The notes beneath the pieces were generated by a model. The model saw only the letters and a program-made list of their open reading frames with translations, was not told where the DNA came from and did no database searches. A DNA stretch of 64,000 bases from Symsagittifera roscoffensis (lineage: Eukaryota > Xenacoelomorpha > Acoela > Convolutidae). A program made the position numbers and the translations under genes. Each line of letters begins with the position of its first letter. Position 1 is the stretch's first letter. Below are positions 17,186 to 27,300 of the stretch, in pieces. Where the stretch lies: contig NC_087069.1 of assembly GCF_963678635.1 (NCBI RefSeq), positions 6,927,472 to 6,991,471 of the forward strand, in the 5' to 3' direction.

Positions 17186-18069
17186 CAACAATCGACGCTA
17201 TTCCTTATTGCACTGGAGCATTCAGAAAAGCAATAGACAACAACAAAACTGTAGCATGTTCCTTACTGGATCTCTCTAAAGCATTTGATTTTATTAATCA
17301 TACTTATCTTAAACAAAAACTAAAAGGGTTAAATTTTTCCGAAGAAGCTATAGAAATGATCAATTCCTTTATCACCAACAGAAGTCAGAAAACAATTTTT
17401 AACAACACCGAATCCGATTGGATTACATTTGAGCATGGTGTCCCACAGGGCACTGTCCTGGCCCTCTAATATTCAATCTCTACATTAACGATCTCAACAA
17501 ACAAATTGACAAAACATGTAAAATAGTTCAATATGCGGATGATACATTACTATTCTGTGAAAATAACGATCCACAAAAAGCTATTAAAGCAATCAAAGCC
17601 AATTGCAGTCTATTGTCAAATTATTTTTTAGAACACTCACTTCGATTGAATGCAAAAAAAACACAACTCATCGTTTTCAGCAAAAAACATTCAAGGAAAA
17701 AGGATGAAAAGTATACTATAACTCTTGATGATAAAATAATTGAGGAAAAAAACCAATGTTAAATACCTAGGAGTAGTTTTAGATCAGTTTCTCACATTCC
17801 AAGATGAAATTAAAAATATTCTCAGGAAAATGGCATGCGGAATAAAAACACTTCAATCAATCAAAAAGCCATTGCCAGTGAAATCAAGACTCTTGATAAT
17901 GCATGCACTGTTAATTAGTCATTTGCATTACCCAGCAATTCTTTTAAGTGGAATATCCGCTAACCTAATGATATATCTGGAAAAACAGTTAAGCTGGGCA
18001 GTAAAAACTTGCTGCGATCGTGCAAAATACGACTCATCTTCAGACTTGAAGCTAAAACACAATGTTTCT
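16969..18069 (+). pseudogene. LINE reverse transcriptase, degenerate
   Basis: The RT is read in two frames. 16,969-17,469 carries the fingers/palm start (YRPISITGALSK, LLDLSKAFD, HGVPQGTVL). A frameshift follows at about 17,469. YADD lies at 17,532-17,543, and after another shift near 17,755 the thumb-like region continues (KYLGVVLD, DSSSDLKL). At 18,070 the coding sequence meets the B LTR. An open frame that continues to 18,261 is chimeric: its last 60 or so codons are LTR sequence. Confidence 0.85.
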
Positions 18070-18993
18070 TGTAACATTCGCCCGGAAGATACATATCAAC
18101 GGAAAACAAAACTAAGTCCTAAGACGACTGGCCAACGTCTAAACAGAGCTTTGCATGCTTTTCACCGTCTCTACCAAGCCAGTACTTTTCGGTGGTCTTT
18201 TCCAACATCGGGTCGACAAAAACGTTACTGCTTTCGGCTTCGGTCAAAACACTCAAATTAACTAGGTTACATGCAGAAATGGTGAGCTCATGGCTGGGTC
18301 TCAGTATCCCCAGACCACGAGGTCACTCCTAAAAACAGGGCTACTACTATTTATTATATTACTATTGTTTTTGTTCAGTAGATAAAAATCATCATCTCCA
18401 TCGAAGATGGATCAACCCTTTCCCCCAACTCCTAGCTTCTCATCCTTATCAAAATGAATCCAGATATTAATTAAATTCAAGTCAGGACATGACAGGAAGC
18501 TAAAAGTTTATGCAACAGGATAAAAGTTTCAGTCCCTTTACCCTTCCGGATTGATTAATCCGCTGGATCAAGCTCGCTAATCCTGATTTCCTCTTAATCC
18601 GGAAGGCCGTCCTTCACCCTTCACCGTTGCTCGCAACGGCCTTGCAACTATTGTAGCAGCACAATAGTTGCAAATCGGAGTGTTCTTCTGTTACTCTGTA
18701 ATTCGTTGTCGTTTTCCGATCTCAATTTCGTTGTTGTTGCTAGCGCAGCTAATGTTGTTCTGTTTTTCTTTCTCGTTCTTGTCAAAATGGCCGTTTCTGA
18801 CGTTTCTCAGAAATAGGACGTCATAATTCGAATTTTTGAAATTTTAAAATACCAGAATATTCTAGCCCTCACCGTTTGGCCAATCGTTCCAATAACGTTC
18901 TTAATTCTTAATAATCATCAATCCGGAAGGCTTACTGCTAAAAATTCGAAGTCTGCATAAATTGCATTTTTCACATTCTGGTCGAATGTCACA
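18070..18993 (-). repeat. 3' LTR of copy B
   Basis: 924 bp with TGTAACATTCG and CGAATGTCACA ends. It adjoins the 3' UTR through CTCCCCGGACA (sense TGTCCGGGGAG), a possible short polypurine tract. U3 contains CCTTCCGGATT (about 18,541) and its inverse AATCCGGAAGG (about 18,596), and the 13-bp hairpin 18,642-18,673. Its U3 is nearly the same as the fragment at 42,715-43,066 but unlike the B 5' LTR. Confidence 0.85.
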
Positions 18994-19809
18994 TACTCCC
19001 CGGACAGTCCCGTCAATGTCCTCATTGAATCGCACAATGTTCGTAAAATGGTTACAGTGTCATCGAACAGAATTTATAAAATGCACGAAATTACTTTTAT
19101 CCACGTCACATCGACTCACTGCAGAATATAAATGGCATCATATTACATCACTATAGCCTTCAAATTCTTTCATTAATCTGCACGTTGAGGATATGACCTA
19201 AGATAAAACATATTTTCTGACTTCCAGTGTCGATGTCCCGATTAAAAACTTTTTCTCTCAAATTTTAAAAAATGCTGGTTTGCAGGACAGTCCTGCCAAC
19301 CAACAAGCTAAAATTATCCTACTACGCTTTTCCCTTCGGAAATCCTGCTTGTTATTGTCCTGAATATTAAAACTAAGAAACTTTGTGGTTAGAAAGAACA
19401 ATGTAACAACCTCCCTCTTCAAGAGATTACTCAAGTCTTTCATGTCACCACAAAGTGATCAGTCTTCCTAAGTGATTAAAAACAATCATGCAGGCTGGAA
19501 TATTTAAATATACTCTTCTCTTAAGCCTTTCTAAATAAATAATAAGTGTCTCTAAAGCCACTTCAGCTAAAATCAAAATGCAAATTTATAAATGCAACAA
19601 TTTCAAAACTCAACTAAATGTTTCAGTTTTCAATTACAACTTGGTTGCTTGGTTTCTCACTTGAGTTTTTCACACACATAAAACAATTCTGAGTTTTAAA
19701 TTTTCTTCATCACTCCTTTGTTTTCTTCTTTTTTCGTCGTTTAGAAGTTCTAAAACTTCTAAATTCTTCTAATTTCGCTTCTTTTTTCATCTTGTCTTTC
19801 GGTCATTCT
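18994..19809 (-). other. 3' UTR of copy B
   Basis: Non-coding, AT-rich, conserved in C (43,989-44,805). It holds a perfect palindrome GCAGGAC-A-GTCCTGC (19,282-19,296) and a 9-bp inverted repeat ACTTTGTGG (19,380-19,388) with CCACAAAGT (19,448-19,456). The LTR-proximal end carries the CTCCCCGGACA motif at about 18,996. No coding frame is shared between copies. Confidence 0.65.
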
Positions 19810-20647
19810 TCAATGTTCCATTTCCTCCTCCTGTGATACTGACTCCGCACTTTCGGTTTCCGTGTCTTGTAGCACATCGTTGGCTATCCTGATGCTGTTG
19901 GAAGCCGTCCTCCAACACTTCTGCTCTTCTACCCTCTGTTTACAGCAAGGTAGGGGATCCTTGTTGGATTCTCTGTTCCTGCAGAAGCTGTTGTGGAGAC
20001 ACAACGTCACGTTTCTCTCCAAATCTTCCTTCAACATCTCTTCCTTCTCTCTTCCATTACGTTCACTTGTCCTGAAAATTCTCTTTACAGCGGTGGTCAC
20101 TGCATTCCGATGAGTCACGAAAGCTCGCTTGACAGCTCCTGCCCCAATGTCCAGCTGATAAACACTGTACACTCTGCCGTGCTTCGACATATGCTTCTTG
20201 GCATACTCATACAACCATGCAGTCACGTTGGCTCTAAACCATGGCATCAGTCGTCTCCTTGCCCATATCTTTTTCACGTCCATCGGAAGGTTTAGAATCT
20301 TGCACATTGTCTCAAAAGATCTAAATCTTTTAGACAACCCAACTTCTGCAATTGTTCTCGCGTCGGTGCCTACTGTCTATTGTTCTCCTTCACATGAGCT
20401 TCCAGCCATCGTATCGCCATCATAACTCCCACTAACACTACTGTTATGGGCCGTGATGAGTCTGGTAAACCGATGGAGAGCAGCTCTCCAGAGTCCCAGA
20501 TCAACACAGATTACCACGTTCGGGGTACCACCATGTTTGCAGCAAGCAATGGGAAGGAAACTCGTCATGTGTCAGCATGATGCGCCTCTAGTTACGCTTT
20601 TCCAAAGCTTCCAGTAGTGGTTCTACTTCCATCATCACTCGGTGGAC
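19810..20647 (-). pseudogene. ORF2 C-terminal end, copy B
   Basis: Continuation of ORF2 after the nonsense codon at 20,648-20,650. 19,810-20,337 is open, but a one-base loss in an A run near 20,315 separates it from the upstream part; the matching stretch of C is open. It encodes a basic helix-rich segment and a Cys-containing acidic tail ending in EEEMEH. No recognisable domain. It ends about 0.8 kb before the 3' LTR. Confidence 0.75.
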
Positions 20648-23600
20648 TTAATCATTTTCATCTACTGTATTGTGATCCGTAACGGTTGGTCCTCTCTGTT
20701 TTTGTCTTTCAAAGTCACTGAAGTTCCCACTGACGTATCCCATGAACTTCTTTCCCAGTATCGATTCCAACTCCTCCATAGTTCTCTCTGGAACTGCTGA
20801 GAACAATTTGCAGAGTAACTCGTAAGACTTTTCAGATATTCTCGCCAATCTCACACACTTCGGCACTGAGAAGGCTTGATCCACAATCGTTCTTGTACTC
20901 TTCACGTCCATAGCTACGAAATGTACAGGATATCTGCTCTTGCACATTGGAGCCAACGTTGAACCCACCAAATATCGTGCTCCTGATGGTCTACAATAAG
21001 TTTCGCTGTGTCTGATGTTCATTTCTGTCTCGATTGCTTCCCTCCATTTTCCTATGTATTTCTGCTCAGTCTGCAGAACTCCTGGGAATACTTCTACGCT
21101 GATGGCTGTGACAATCTCATGTTTCTGTTCTAGATTCAGTAGTGACTCTAAAGAATCAAACATGCTGTAGAACCCTAGTGCAGTCACTAGATTCACATTG
21201 GTTCCTCCATGACAATCTGCTATCAGTTCCGTTTCCGTTCTTGCTTTCATCACTACATTTCCAAACAATAGTGTCAATTGCTTGTGTTGTTTCTCCAGGG
21301 TTTTGACACAGTCTAGACCTCCACAAACGTGACCCTCCAGTCCACAGACTTCCGCCAGACAGCTACCAGGTTTGACCCAGTCCTCTGGTCCCCAGCCAGG
21401 CAACTCTACTTTATCTTCTCCGTTGCTCTTAGAGGATGTTATCATCACATTATATATGATGTTGAGGTCAAGCTGGTTACAGTCTGCATTCAGTTCCCTC
21501 TGTATGTCTTGTGTCGCCCGTAATTTTGAGTCAGCGTTGGGGCTAGGACACCATGATGGCCTCATCAATTCCCACACTGTCATCAAGCTCGTTCTCAGTA
21601 ATTCATCCGAGAATCCCAACCCAAACTCCACTCTTTTGTCGGATTTTGGTACTGAAGGTGCAGTCACCTCTTCTTCCAAGACCAGTCCCAATTTGGCCTG
21701 TGTATTGTTAACGCTCTTGATCGTTACAATTCTGGACGTCCAGAATCTTAGTAACACCGCCTGCTCATAATCAAAGAAGCAATCGCGTATGTCTTCACTC
21801 AGGAAAGGATTGTACGCTATCCCTATGATCCCGGATACGTAGCTATATGACTTCTTCTTGATCGGTCCACAGTATTCACTGGATTTCGGCAATGCTCCCA
21901 TAGATTCTTTAGTGAGTCTCAGCTCCTTGTTTGAGAATCTCCTGATCTCGTCTATCTTTTTCATGGGTTCCAATTCCTCAGGTTCTTTCATGTTTACCCT
22001 CATCGGTTTACTTTGCTGCATATCCAGCAGTGCTAGCAAGAACAAGGTTTTCGTTCGCTCATCGCCTTCCCTCAACATTTTAACACAAGTGTTTAATGCA
22101 GGTACTGAAATCTGCTCTATCAGGAATCGAATGAAACAGAGAGCGTCTCTCCGCTTCGCACACGCTACTGCTGCACCCTCCTGGACTATCAGATCCCTCA
22201 GATTCGTCATAAGGAAAACTTTTCTTTCTTTTGATCTCTTCCTTTCTTCTGAATCATATTCTTCGCGAGTCAGTCCCATCATGCACCAGGCGAACCTGAG
22301 TTGTAACTTTGTTCTTACGTAAGGTACTGCCACGAGAGCATATATTCTTGGCGTAGTCCTCATTTCTTCATCGAAATACCTCAATACTACTGCTTTCCAT
22401 GGAGGGCTCACTAACTGCTCGATCGTTTCCGCCTGTACGTCAGACGACGCCAAAGTTCCATACGCATTCTGCTTGAGGGTGGTGCCTTGCAACATCATTT
22501 CCAGATAACCCTCCATGGCTTTTTCGTCTTCCAGGGCCATTACATACCCTCTAGCCGAGTTTCGGTATTCCAACATCTCCATGTATCCACCGGTGGGTTC
22601 ATCTATCGACACTGTCTCCGACACTGTTAGTCGGTTGTATTCCACTGGTGTTAGTTGTCCTGCAACACTTCCTTTTCCATGATTCATAGGAGATGGCTTG
22701 AAGTCCCTCATTTTGCTCTCTCCACATTGGCTGAGTATTTCCATTTCTAAAGTTGCTCCAGTCAGAGTGCGGTCACTCCTTTTGGATTTATAACCGATTG
22801 ACTTTATCCCCGCCATGAGAATGGGTGGTACCATCGCTATATCAGTCAACACTCCATCTGTGCCAGACAATTGATAATCACCTTGCCCCAAATCCATGAC
22901 CTCCTCGACTCGCTTTCTTTTCGCTGAGTTACCAGCTTTCATCGATATTTCCGAATCCACTTTCGTCTTTCCAATTCTCCTCGGCATCACTCTGCTGCCT
23001 AACTTCATTTTCATCGCATTGATTTTATCAATCACCATTTTCGATCGCATCGTCCCTCTCCTGGTTCTTGACAGGTACACCACCTCTCCTTCATCGTCCT
23101 GCAGTGTCATCTTGATGGGAGAATCCGCTTCACTCTCATCAGTGGCTGAGTCGATCAACAACTCACTCAGTCTCCCTTCACACTCATCAAGCTTGTCAAG
23201 TACTTCTCTCATCAAGGGTTGATTGAGACCTGTTTTGAGGATGGACTGGGTCCCATAGCTCTGAATCACGGTCCAGACTTCTTCCATAAACGCCACTCTG
23301 TCCAGCTTACATCCCGTCCTACTCTCGTGGTCTCGGTGATGTACTTCCCATTCTTCTTCGGGCAGCGTTCCCAAGAAAGGTACTCTGGCTGAGGCCTCTA
23401 TTCTTCTCCTCCGAGGTGATTCCATGAGGATTCTCTGGTCGTTATTTCTTGAATTGCCAGGAGAGCTGCTCTCCGGCAAATTCCGTTTCATTTCCATAAA
23501 GGCTGACGGAGGCTCCAGTGTCGAGGTGCCTTCATCTGCTGGCTCAGTCGCCTCCAACGTATCTGCATTATTCTCAAGATCACTGAAGATGTTAAAATCC

Positions 23601-24196
23601 AGGCTGGATGTTCCTCCTGTCGATGCCCTGTCGTCTTCCCCACCAGCTTGATCTTGTTGCATGGGTTCTTCGGTTTGACGATTTCCACCCTGTCCGTCAT
23701 TTCCTTCTGACTTATCTTTGTTCGGGCTCACTGGTCCTTGTTCCTCATTGTCGGCTTCTTCCCGAAATTTCGGTATGAGCAGTGTACCGGCCGATTTATC
23801 TTCTTCTTCTCCATGGACCACTTTGGTTTCTTCACAGCCGAAGGGTGCTAGGAAGGTTCTCGTCTGCAGTACTCCTCCCACTTTCGTCTCCTGTTTTACG
23901 CTAGTCAGGATTAATGAGGCTTCAGGCAATTCTGTCCTGCCTCTCATTCTCATCGTAGCTAAGCCTAGTCCCTTCCATTCCTCGTCAAATCTTCCAGGCT
24001 TGGGAGTAGCGGCGTTGCTTATTCGCCTTCTCGTCGCTTGATCCGTGTACGCAAATCGTCTGTACTGTAACACGGCGGCATTCCTCCCCACGAAGTATGG
24101 ATCCATCGTTCCCGAGAAATTCCCTACTCTTCGTTCATTGGTTTCGAATGCTCTCAACGTAGGAGTTTGTACCACGGAGACTGCTCCGAGCAACAT
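20648..24196 (-). CDS. ORF2 C-terminal half, copy B (unrecognised)
   Basis: 1,182 open codons. The upstream neighbour is cut off by TAA at 24,242-24,244, where C has a Tyr codon, so the first Met here is not the original start. An N-terminal basic/Pro region is followed by an acidic, Gln/Ser/Thr-rich low-complexity region, then a long mostly helical part. That part has a cysteine cluster (C-x4-C-x6-C-x4-C, 21,309-21,363) that might bind a metal. I recognise no family. More than 90% of residues look the same in C by eye, including hydrophobic positions, so the protein was under constraint until recently. Confidence 0.8.
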   Translation of the reverse strand: MLLGAVSVVQTPTLRAFETNERRVGNFSGTMDPYFVGRNAAVLQYRRFAYTDQATRRRISNAATPKPGRFDEEWKGLGLATMRMRGRTELPEASLILTSVKQETKVGGVLQTRTFLAPFGCEETKVVHGEEEDKSAGTLLIPKFREEADNEEQGPVSPNKDKSEGNDGQGGNRQTEEPMQQDQAGGEDDRASTGGTSSLDFNIFSDLENNADTLEATEPADEGTSTLEPPSAFMEMKRNLPESSSPGNSRNNDQRILMESPRRRRIEASARVPFLGTLPEEEWEVHHRDHESRTGCKLDRVAFMEEVWTVIQSYGTQSILKTGLNQPLMREVLDKLDECEGRLSELLIDSATDESEADSPIKMTLQDDEGEVVYLSRTRRGTMRSKMVIDKINAMKMKLGSRVMPRRIGKTKVDSEISMKAGNSAKRKRVEEVMDLGQGDYQLSGTDGVLTDIAMVPPILMAGIKSIGYKSKRSDRTLTGATLEMEILSQCGESKMRDFKPSPMNHGKGSVAGQLTPVEYNRLTVSETVSIDEPTGGYMEMLEYRNSARGYVMALEDEKAMEGYLEMMLQGTTLKQNAYGTLASSDVQAETIEQLVSPPWKAVVLRYFDEEMRTTPRIYALVAVPYVRTKLQLRFAWCMMGLTREEYDSEERKRSKERKVFLMTNLRDLIVQEGAAVACAKRRDALCFIRFLIEQISVPALNTCVKMLREGDERTKTLFLLALLDMQQSKPMRVNMKEPEELEPMKKIDEIRRFSNKELRLTKESMGALPKSSEYCGPIKKKSYSYVSGIIGIAYNPFLSEDIRDCFFDYEQAVLLRFWTSRIVTIKSVNNTQAKLGLVLEEEVTAPSVPKSDKRVEFGLGFSDELLRTSLMTVWELMRPSWCPSPNADSKLRATQDIQRELNADCNQLDLNIIYNVMITSSKSNGEDKVELPGWGPEDWVKPGSCLAEVCGLEGHVCGGLDCVKTLEKQHKQLTLLFGNVVMKARTETELIADCHGGTNVNLVTALGFYSMFDSLESLLNLEQKHEIVTAISVEVFPGVLQTEQKYIGKWREAIETEMNIRHSETYCRPSGARYLVGSTLAPMCKSRYPVHFVAMDVKSTRTIVDQAFSVPKCVRLARISEKSYELLCKLFSAVPERTMEELESILGKKFMGYVSGNFSDFERQKQRGPTVTDHNTVDEND

Positions 24197-24329
24197 CCTT
24201 CTTATCAGAGGGAATTCAGGGATTGTCTCCGGTAGCTTCTTTTAATCGCCCCAGTCCTTCGTCTCTTCTCTCACTTTGTGATATGCTGCAGTGAGACGAG
24301 GCACTCTGGTTATTTCACCATTCGTTTTG

Positions 24330-27300
24330 TCATAGGGTCTCAGATTCCAAAGCTTTGGAAATACCTCGATGTGTCCTCTTTCTACTTCTGTGCGGCTCAC
24401 ACCAGTTCAGTGTACTACCGTCCACTGCCGATATGAGGTTCAGGTGCAGCACCGACCTCCTATATGCTTCCACTTTAAAGTCAGGGAACGCAAACGTGAC
24501 CGCTGGTCCATAGATCACTGTCACGAACTCCGTGACTCCTCTGATCAGCGCCAAGGGATCGGTCCTCATAGCCAAGCTCAGATCCGTTAATAGCGGCATG
24601 CCTCCAACATGTCGTCTAACATCTTCCTCTCTTTCAATCGTCTCGTCTTCTCCGGTTCCAAAGCGATTTTGCTGCAAGAGATATTGGATAAGAGTGTGTC
24701 TCAGGTCTCTTATTTTATTCCACGAGTCCGTGGATTTCTTCATATCCAAGTTCCTCACTCTCTTCTTCATCTGCTCTGGACAACGTGCCAGTTTCATTAA
24801 TCCTCCCAAGTTTCCATGGGTTATTGCGATCAATGTCAGAAGTCCATCTAGCCGCAGGTTCTGTATTACATCAGTGAGCAGTATCGCCGGTCCTTTCACG
24901 AAACTCTCCGCTCCGAATGTCACGAACAAGGCTAACAATTCCACTATCGATACTCTCACTACTGCTTGGAGGAATTCCTTTATCAAATAGTGCGAGACTT
25001 TCGGGTAAACTTTCGCCAAGAAGGACGCGGTCCATCCGTCTCCCAACCCTTCTAGCATGCTGTCCGTCCTTTCAAATCCCTCCTGTCCCTTCACTTCCTG
25101 GGTCCAGAAGGTTTCCAGAGTAATCTGACACATTCTGTTCACAAACTCAGCGGTCTTCTCTCCGGCATTTTCCGCCAGGTTCACCTCCTTCAACAAGTAG
25201 GCATGTATCTTCGTGATTATTACGGGGCCTTGCTGAAAAGCATCTGCACCCAATGCCGCTACTCTAGGGTTCAGGTGTAGCCACTGGTTGGCTTCCGGCT
25301 TGGTTCTCAGAACCATCGCCTCCAGATGAGCTCTCATCTCTAGTGAATTTTTTCTTCTTGTGTCTTCACTTGCCACTTCCATTGCTCGGAACCATAAGTC
25401 GTTGGACATTGCCGTGATCACTCGATGGTCGTCGTCTATTCCCGGTTTCAGTTTGAGTTGTCGACTGAAACTGGACAGTTCCAACCCCAGCACTTCGTCC
25501 AACACTAACATGTGTAGCGCGTTGTCCTTGAATCCTCTCATCGCGTTTGAGATATCTGACCATACTGCAGGCAGTTCAGCCTTAAGTGGCCTCAGGTTCT
25601 CCATTTCTATCATGCAATTCGGGGCCGATATGATCACATCATATTTTCCTTCCGAAAGTAAGGCTACCATTGCATTTACAAACTTCAGTCCATCCGGGAG
25701 ATGTGCATATCCCGGAGACAACGCAAATACTACTCTCAACGCCACTTTATTGAATGACCCCTCCTTCGTCGCATCCACCACTTCACCCATTGACTCCAGG
25801 ATGTCTTTTATTGCTGGCCATACTGCGTTTTCTGCTGTTGCACGATCTCTGAGCCTGCTCAGAAAACCTCTACTGTGTAGATGGTCATTGATGCCGGCAA
25901 ACACAATCGTAATTGGGTTCATGTCTGTCTGCCTTTGTACCCCTATAGCCAAAGATACTGATTGCAATAGGTCTAGGTCAACCGCGGCCAACATTATGAC
26001 GTCCGGCCAAAACAAAGACTTGGAGGTGTATACGAACTCTGAATTCGCTACTACCATGATTTTGGCCTTCCTCATCTCTGCTTTGTCATAGGCGGCGAAG
26101 ATGGTCTCATCTTTCTTTATCGCTGTCAATCCGCCATATCTCTGGGCATCACCATCTTGCTTCACTAGTTTTGGGTACACTCTCTCCTTCACATGACCAG
26201 GTGGTGTCGTCAGCTGCCTGAATATATTCACGTGTTGTCCAATCGGCGCTCTCACCGTCAGGAATCTTCCTGGTCTCTCTTCACGATTCCCCTCATCATG
26301 GTTCAATCTCACATCCTGCAACGGTCTCGCATTCACTGGTCCCATCGTGTTGTTAGAGGGCAGTCCCTCCAAATCAGCAAATCTCAAGGCCGTCGTGGAG
26401 CTGAAATTTATGCTAGCGGCTATCAACCAGTCTACGCCGGTTATTGAGTACAATCTATTCACGGATAGCGTCGCTCCATTCAGCATCCTCCTTGCATCTT
26501 CGATGAAGCTTACTCTCTGGAGATCCAGCTTCATTAGTTCGTCTTTGTATATATGCCAGGGAGACGGTATGGATCTCGACCACAACAATGAGCCTCTGCT
26601 CGGTCTCTCCTCTCGACTGGTACTCGTCGCCTCCGATCTAGTGTCCGATCTAGATGTGCCTGCTGCCTCTTCGATTGGTTGGTTGACGGGTCCTATTCTT
26701 CTCCTAGGATGAATTGTCCTCCTCATCGGTGCTTCTCCCAACCGATCCTGTACGTCTGTTCTTCGACCTGGTTCGCTGGAGCTTTGTTGCCGGTAACTCG
26801 TGACGGCCGGGACCGTACCCAAGCGTGTTTCCAGGCTAGGAGGCACGAAGGTGGTAATCACCGCATCACTCACCGTTCCCTCTTCCTTCAGCACACCTGT
26901 GTCAAAGAGTTCTGCTTCCAGCTCATCCAACCGTTCTTGGAAGACTCGATTCAACCAAGCTTGTCCTTCGATACTGTCGAAGTGGATGCCATCCGTGGTC
27001 AGTCTGGCCTGATCCATGGCTCTCAACTCATGTTCAATGTCCATGAGGATCATTCTTCCGGCATTTCGATTTGCTAGGTTCCTCAAGATGTTGTTCCATC
27101 TTATGACTCCCTCGTTGTGCCTTCTTTCTGATGCTGTCAGGCTTCTCGCGTTCATTGGCACCGTGCAAACGGTCAGTCCCGCGCAACTGAACTTCTGCCA
27201 GAGAGTAGTAAACAAACACACCATCATTGACTCCCACAGTGCTTCCTGCTCGTCTGAACCTCTGGAGATATCATTCGTCCCAACTAAGATCCTCACATTG

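Larger units (their letters stand above)
14981..18069 (+). mobile_element. Decayed CR1/L2-like LINE, main part
   Basis: A non-LTR retrotransposon on the plus strand lies between copies A and B. It holds the end of a probable ORF1, a degenerate ORF2 with an APE-type endonuclease start, and reverse transcriptase with YADD. It has frameshifts, an internal deletion in the endonuclease, and a tandem duplication of about 570-585 bp. It ends abruptly at the B LTR (18,070). The likely 3' end, closed by (TTG)n, appears at 42,434-42,690 beyond B. Confidence 0.8.

Noticed and set aside
17740-18261. LINE RT frame running to 18,261 as one natural protein
   Set aside because: From 18,070 the sequence is the B LTR; the tail is a chance fusion.
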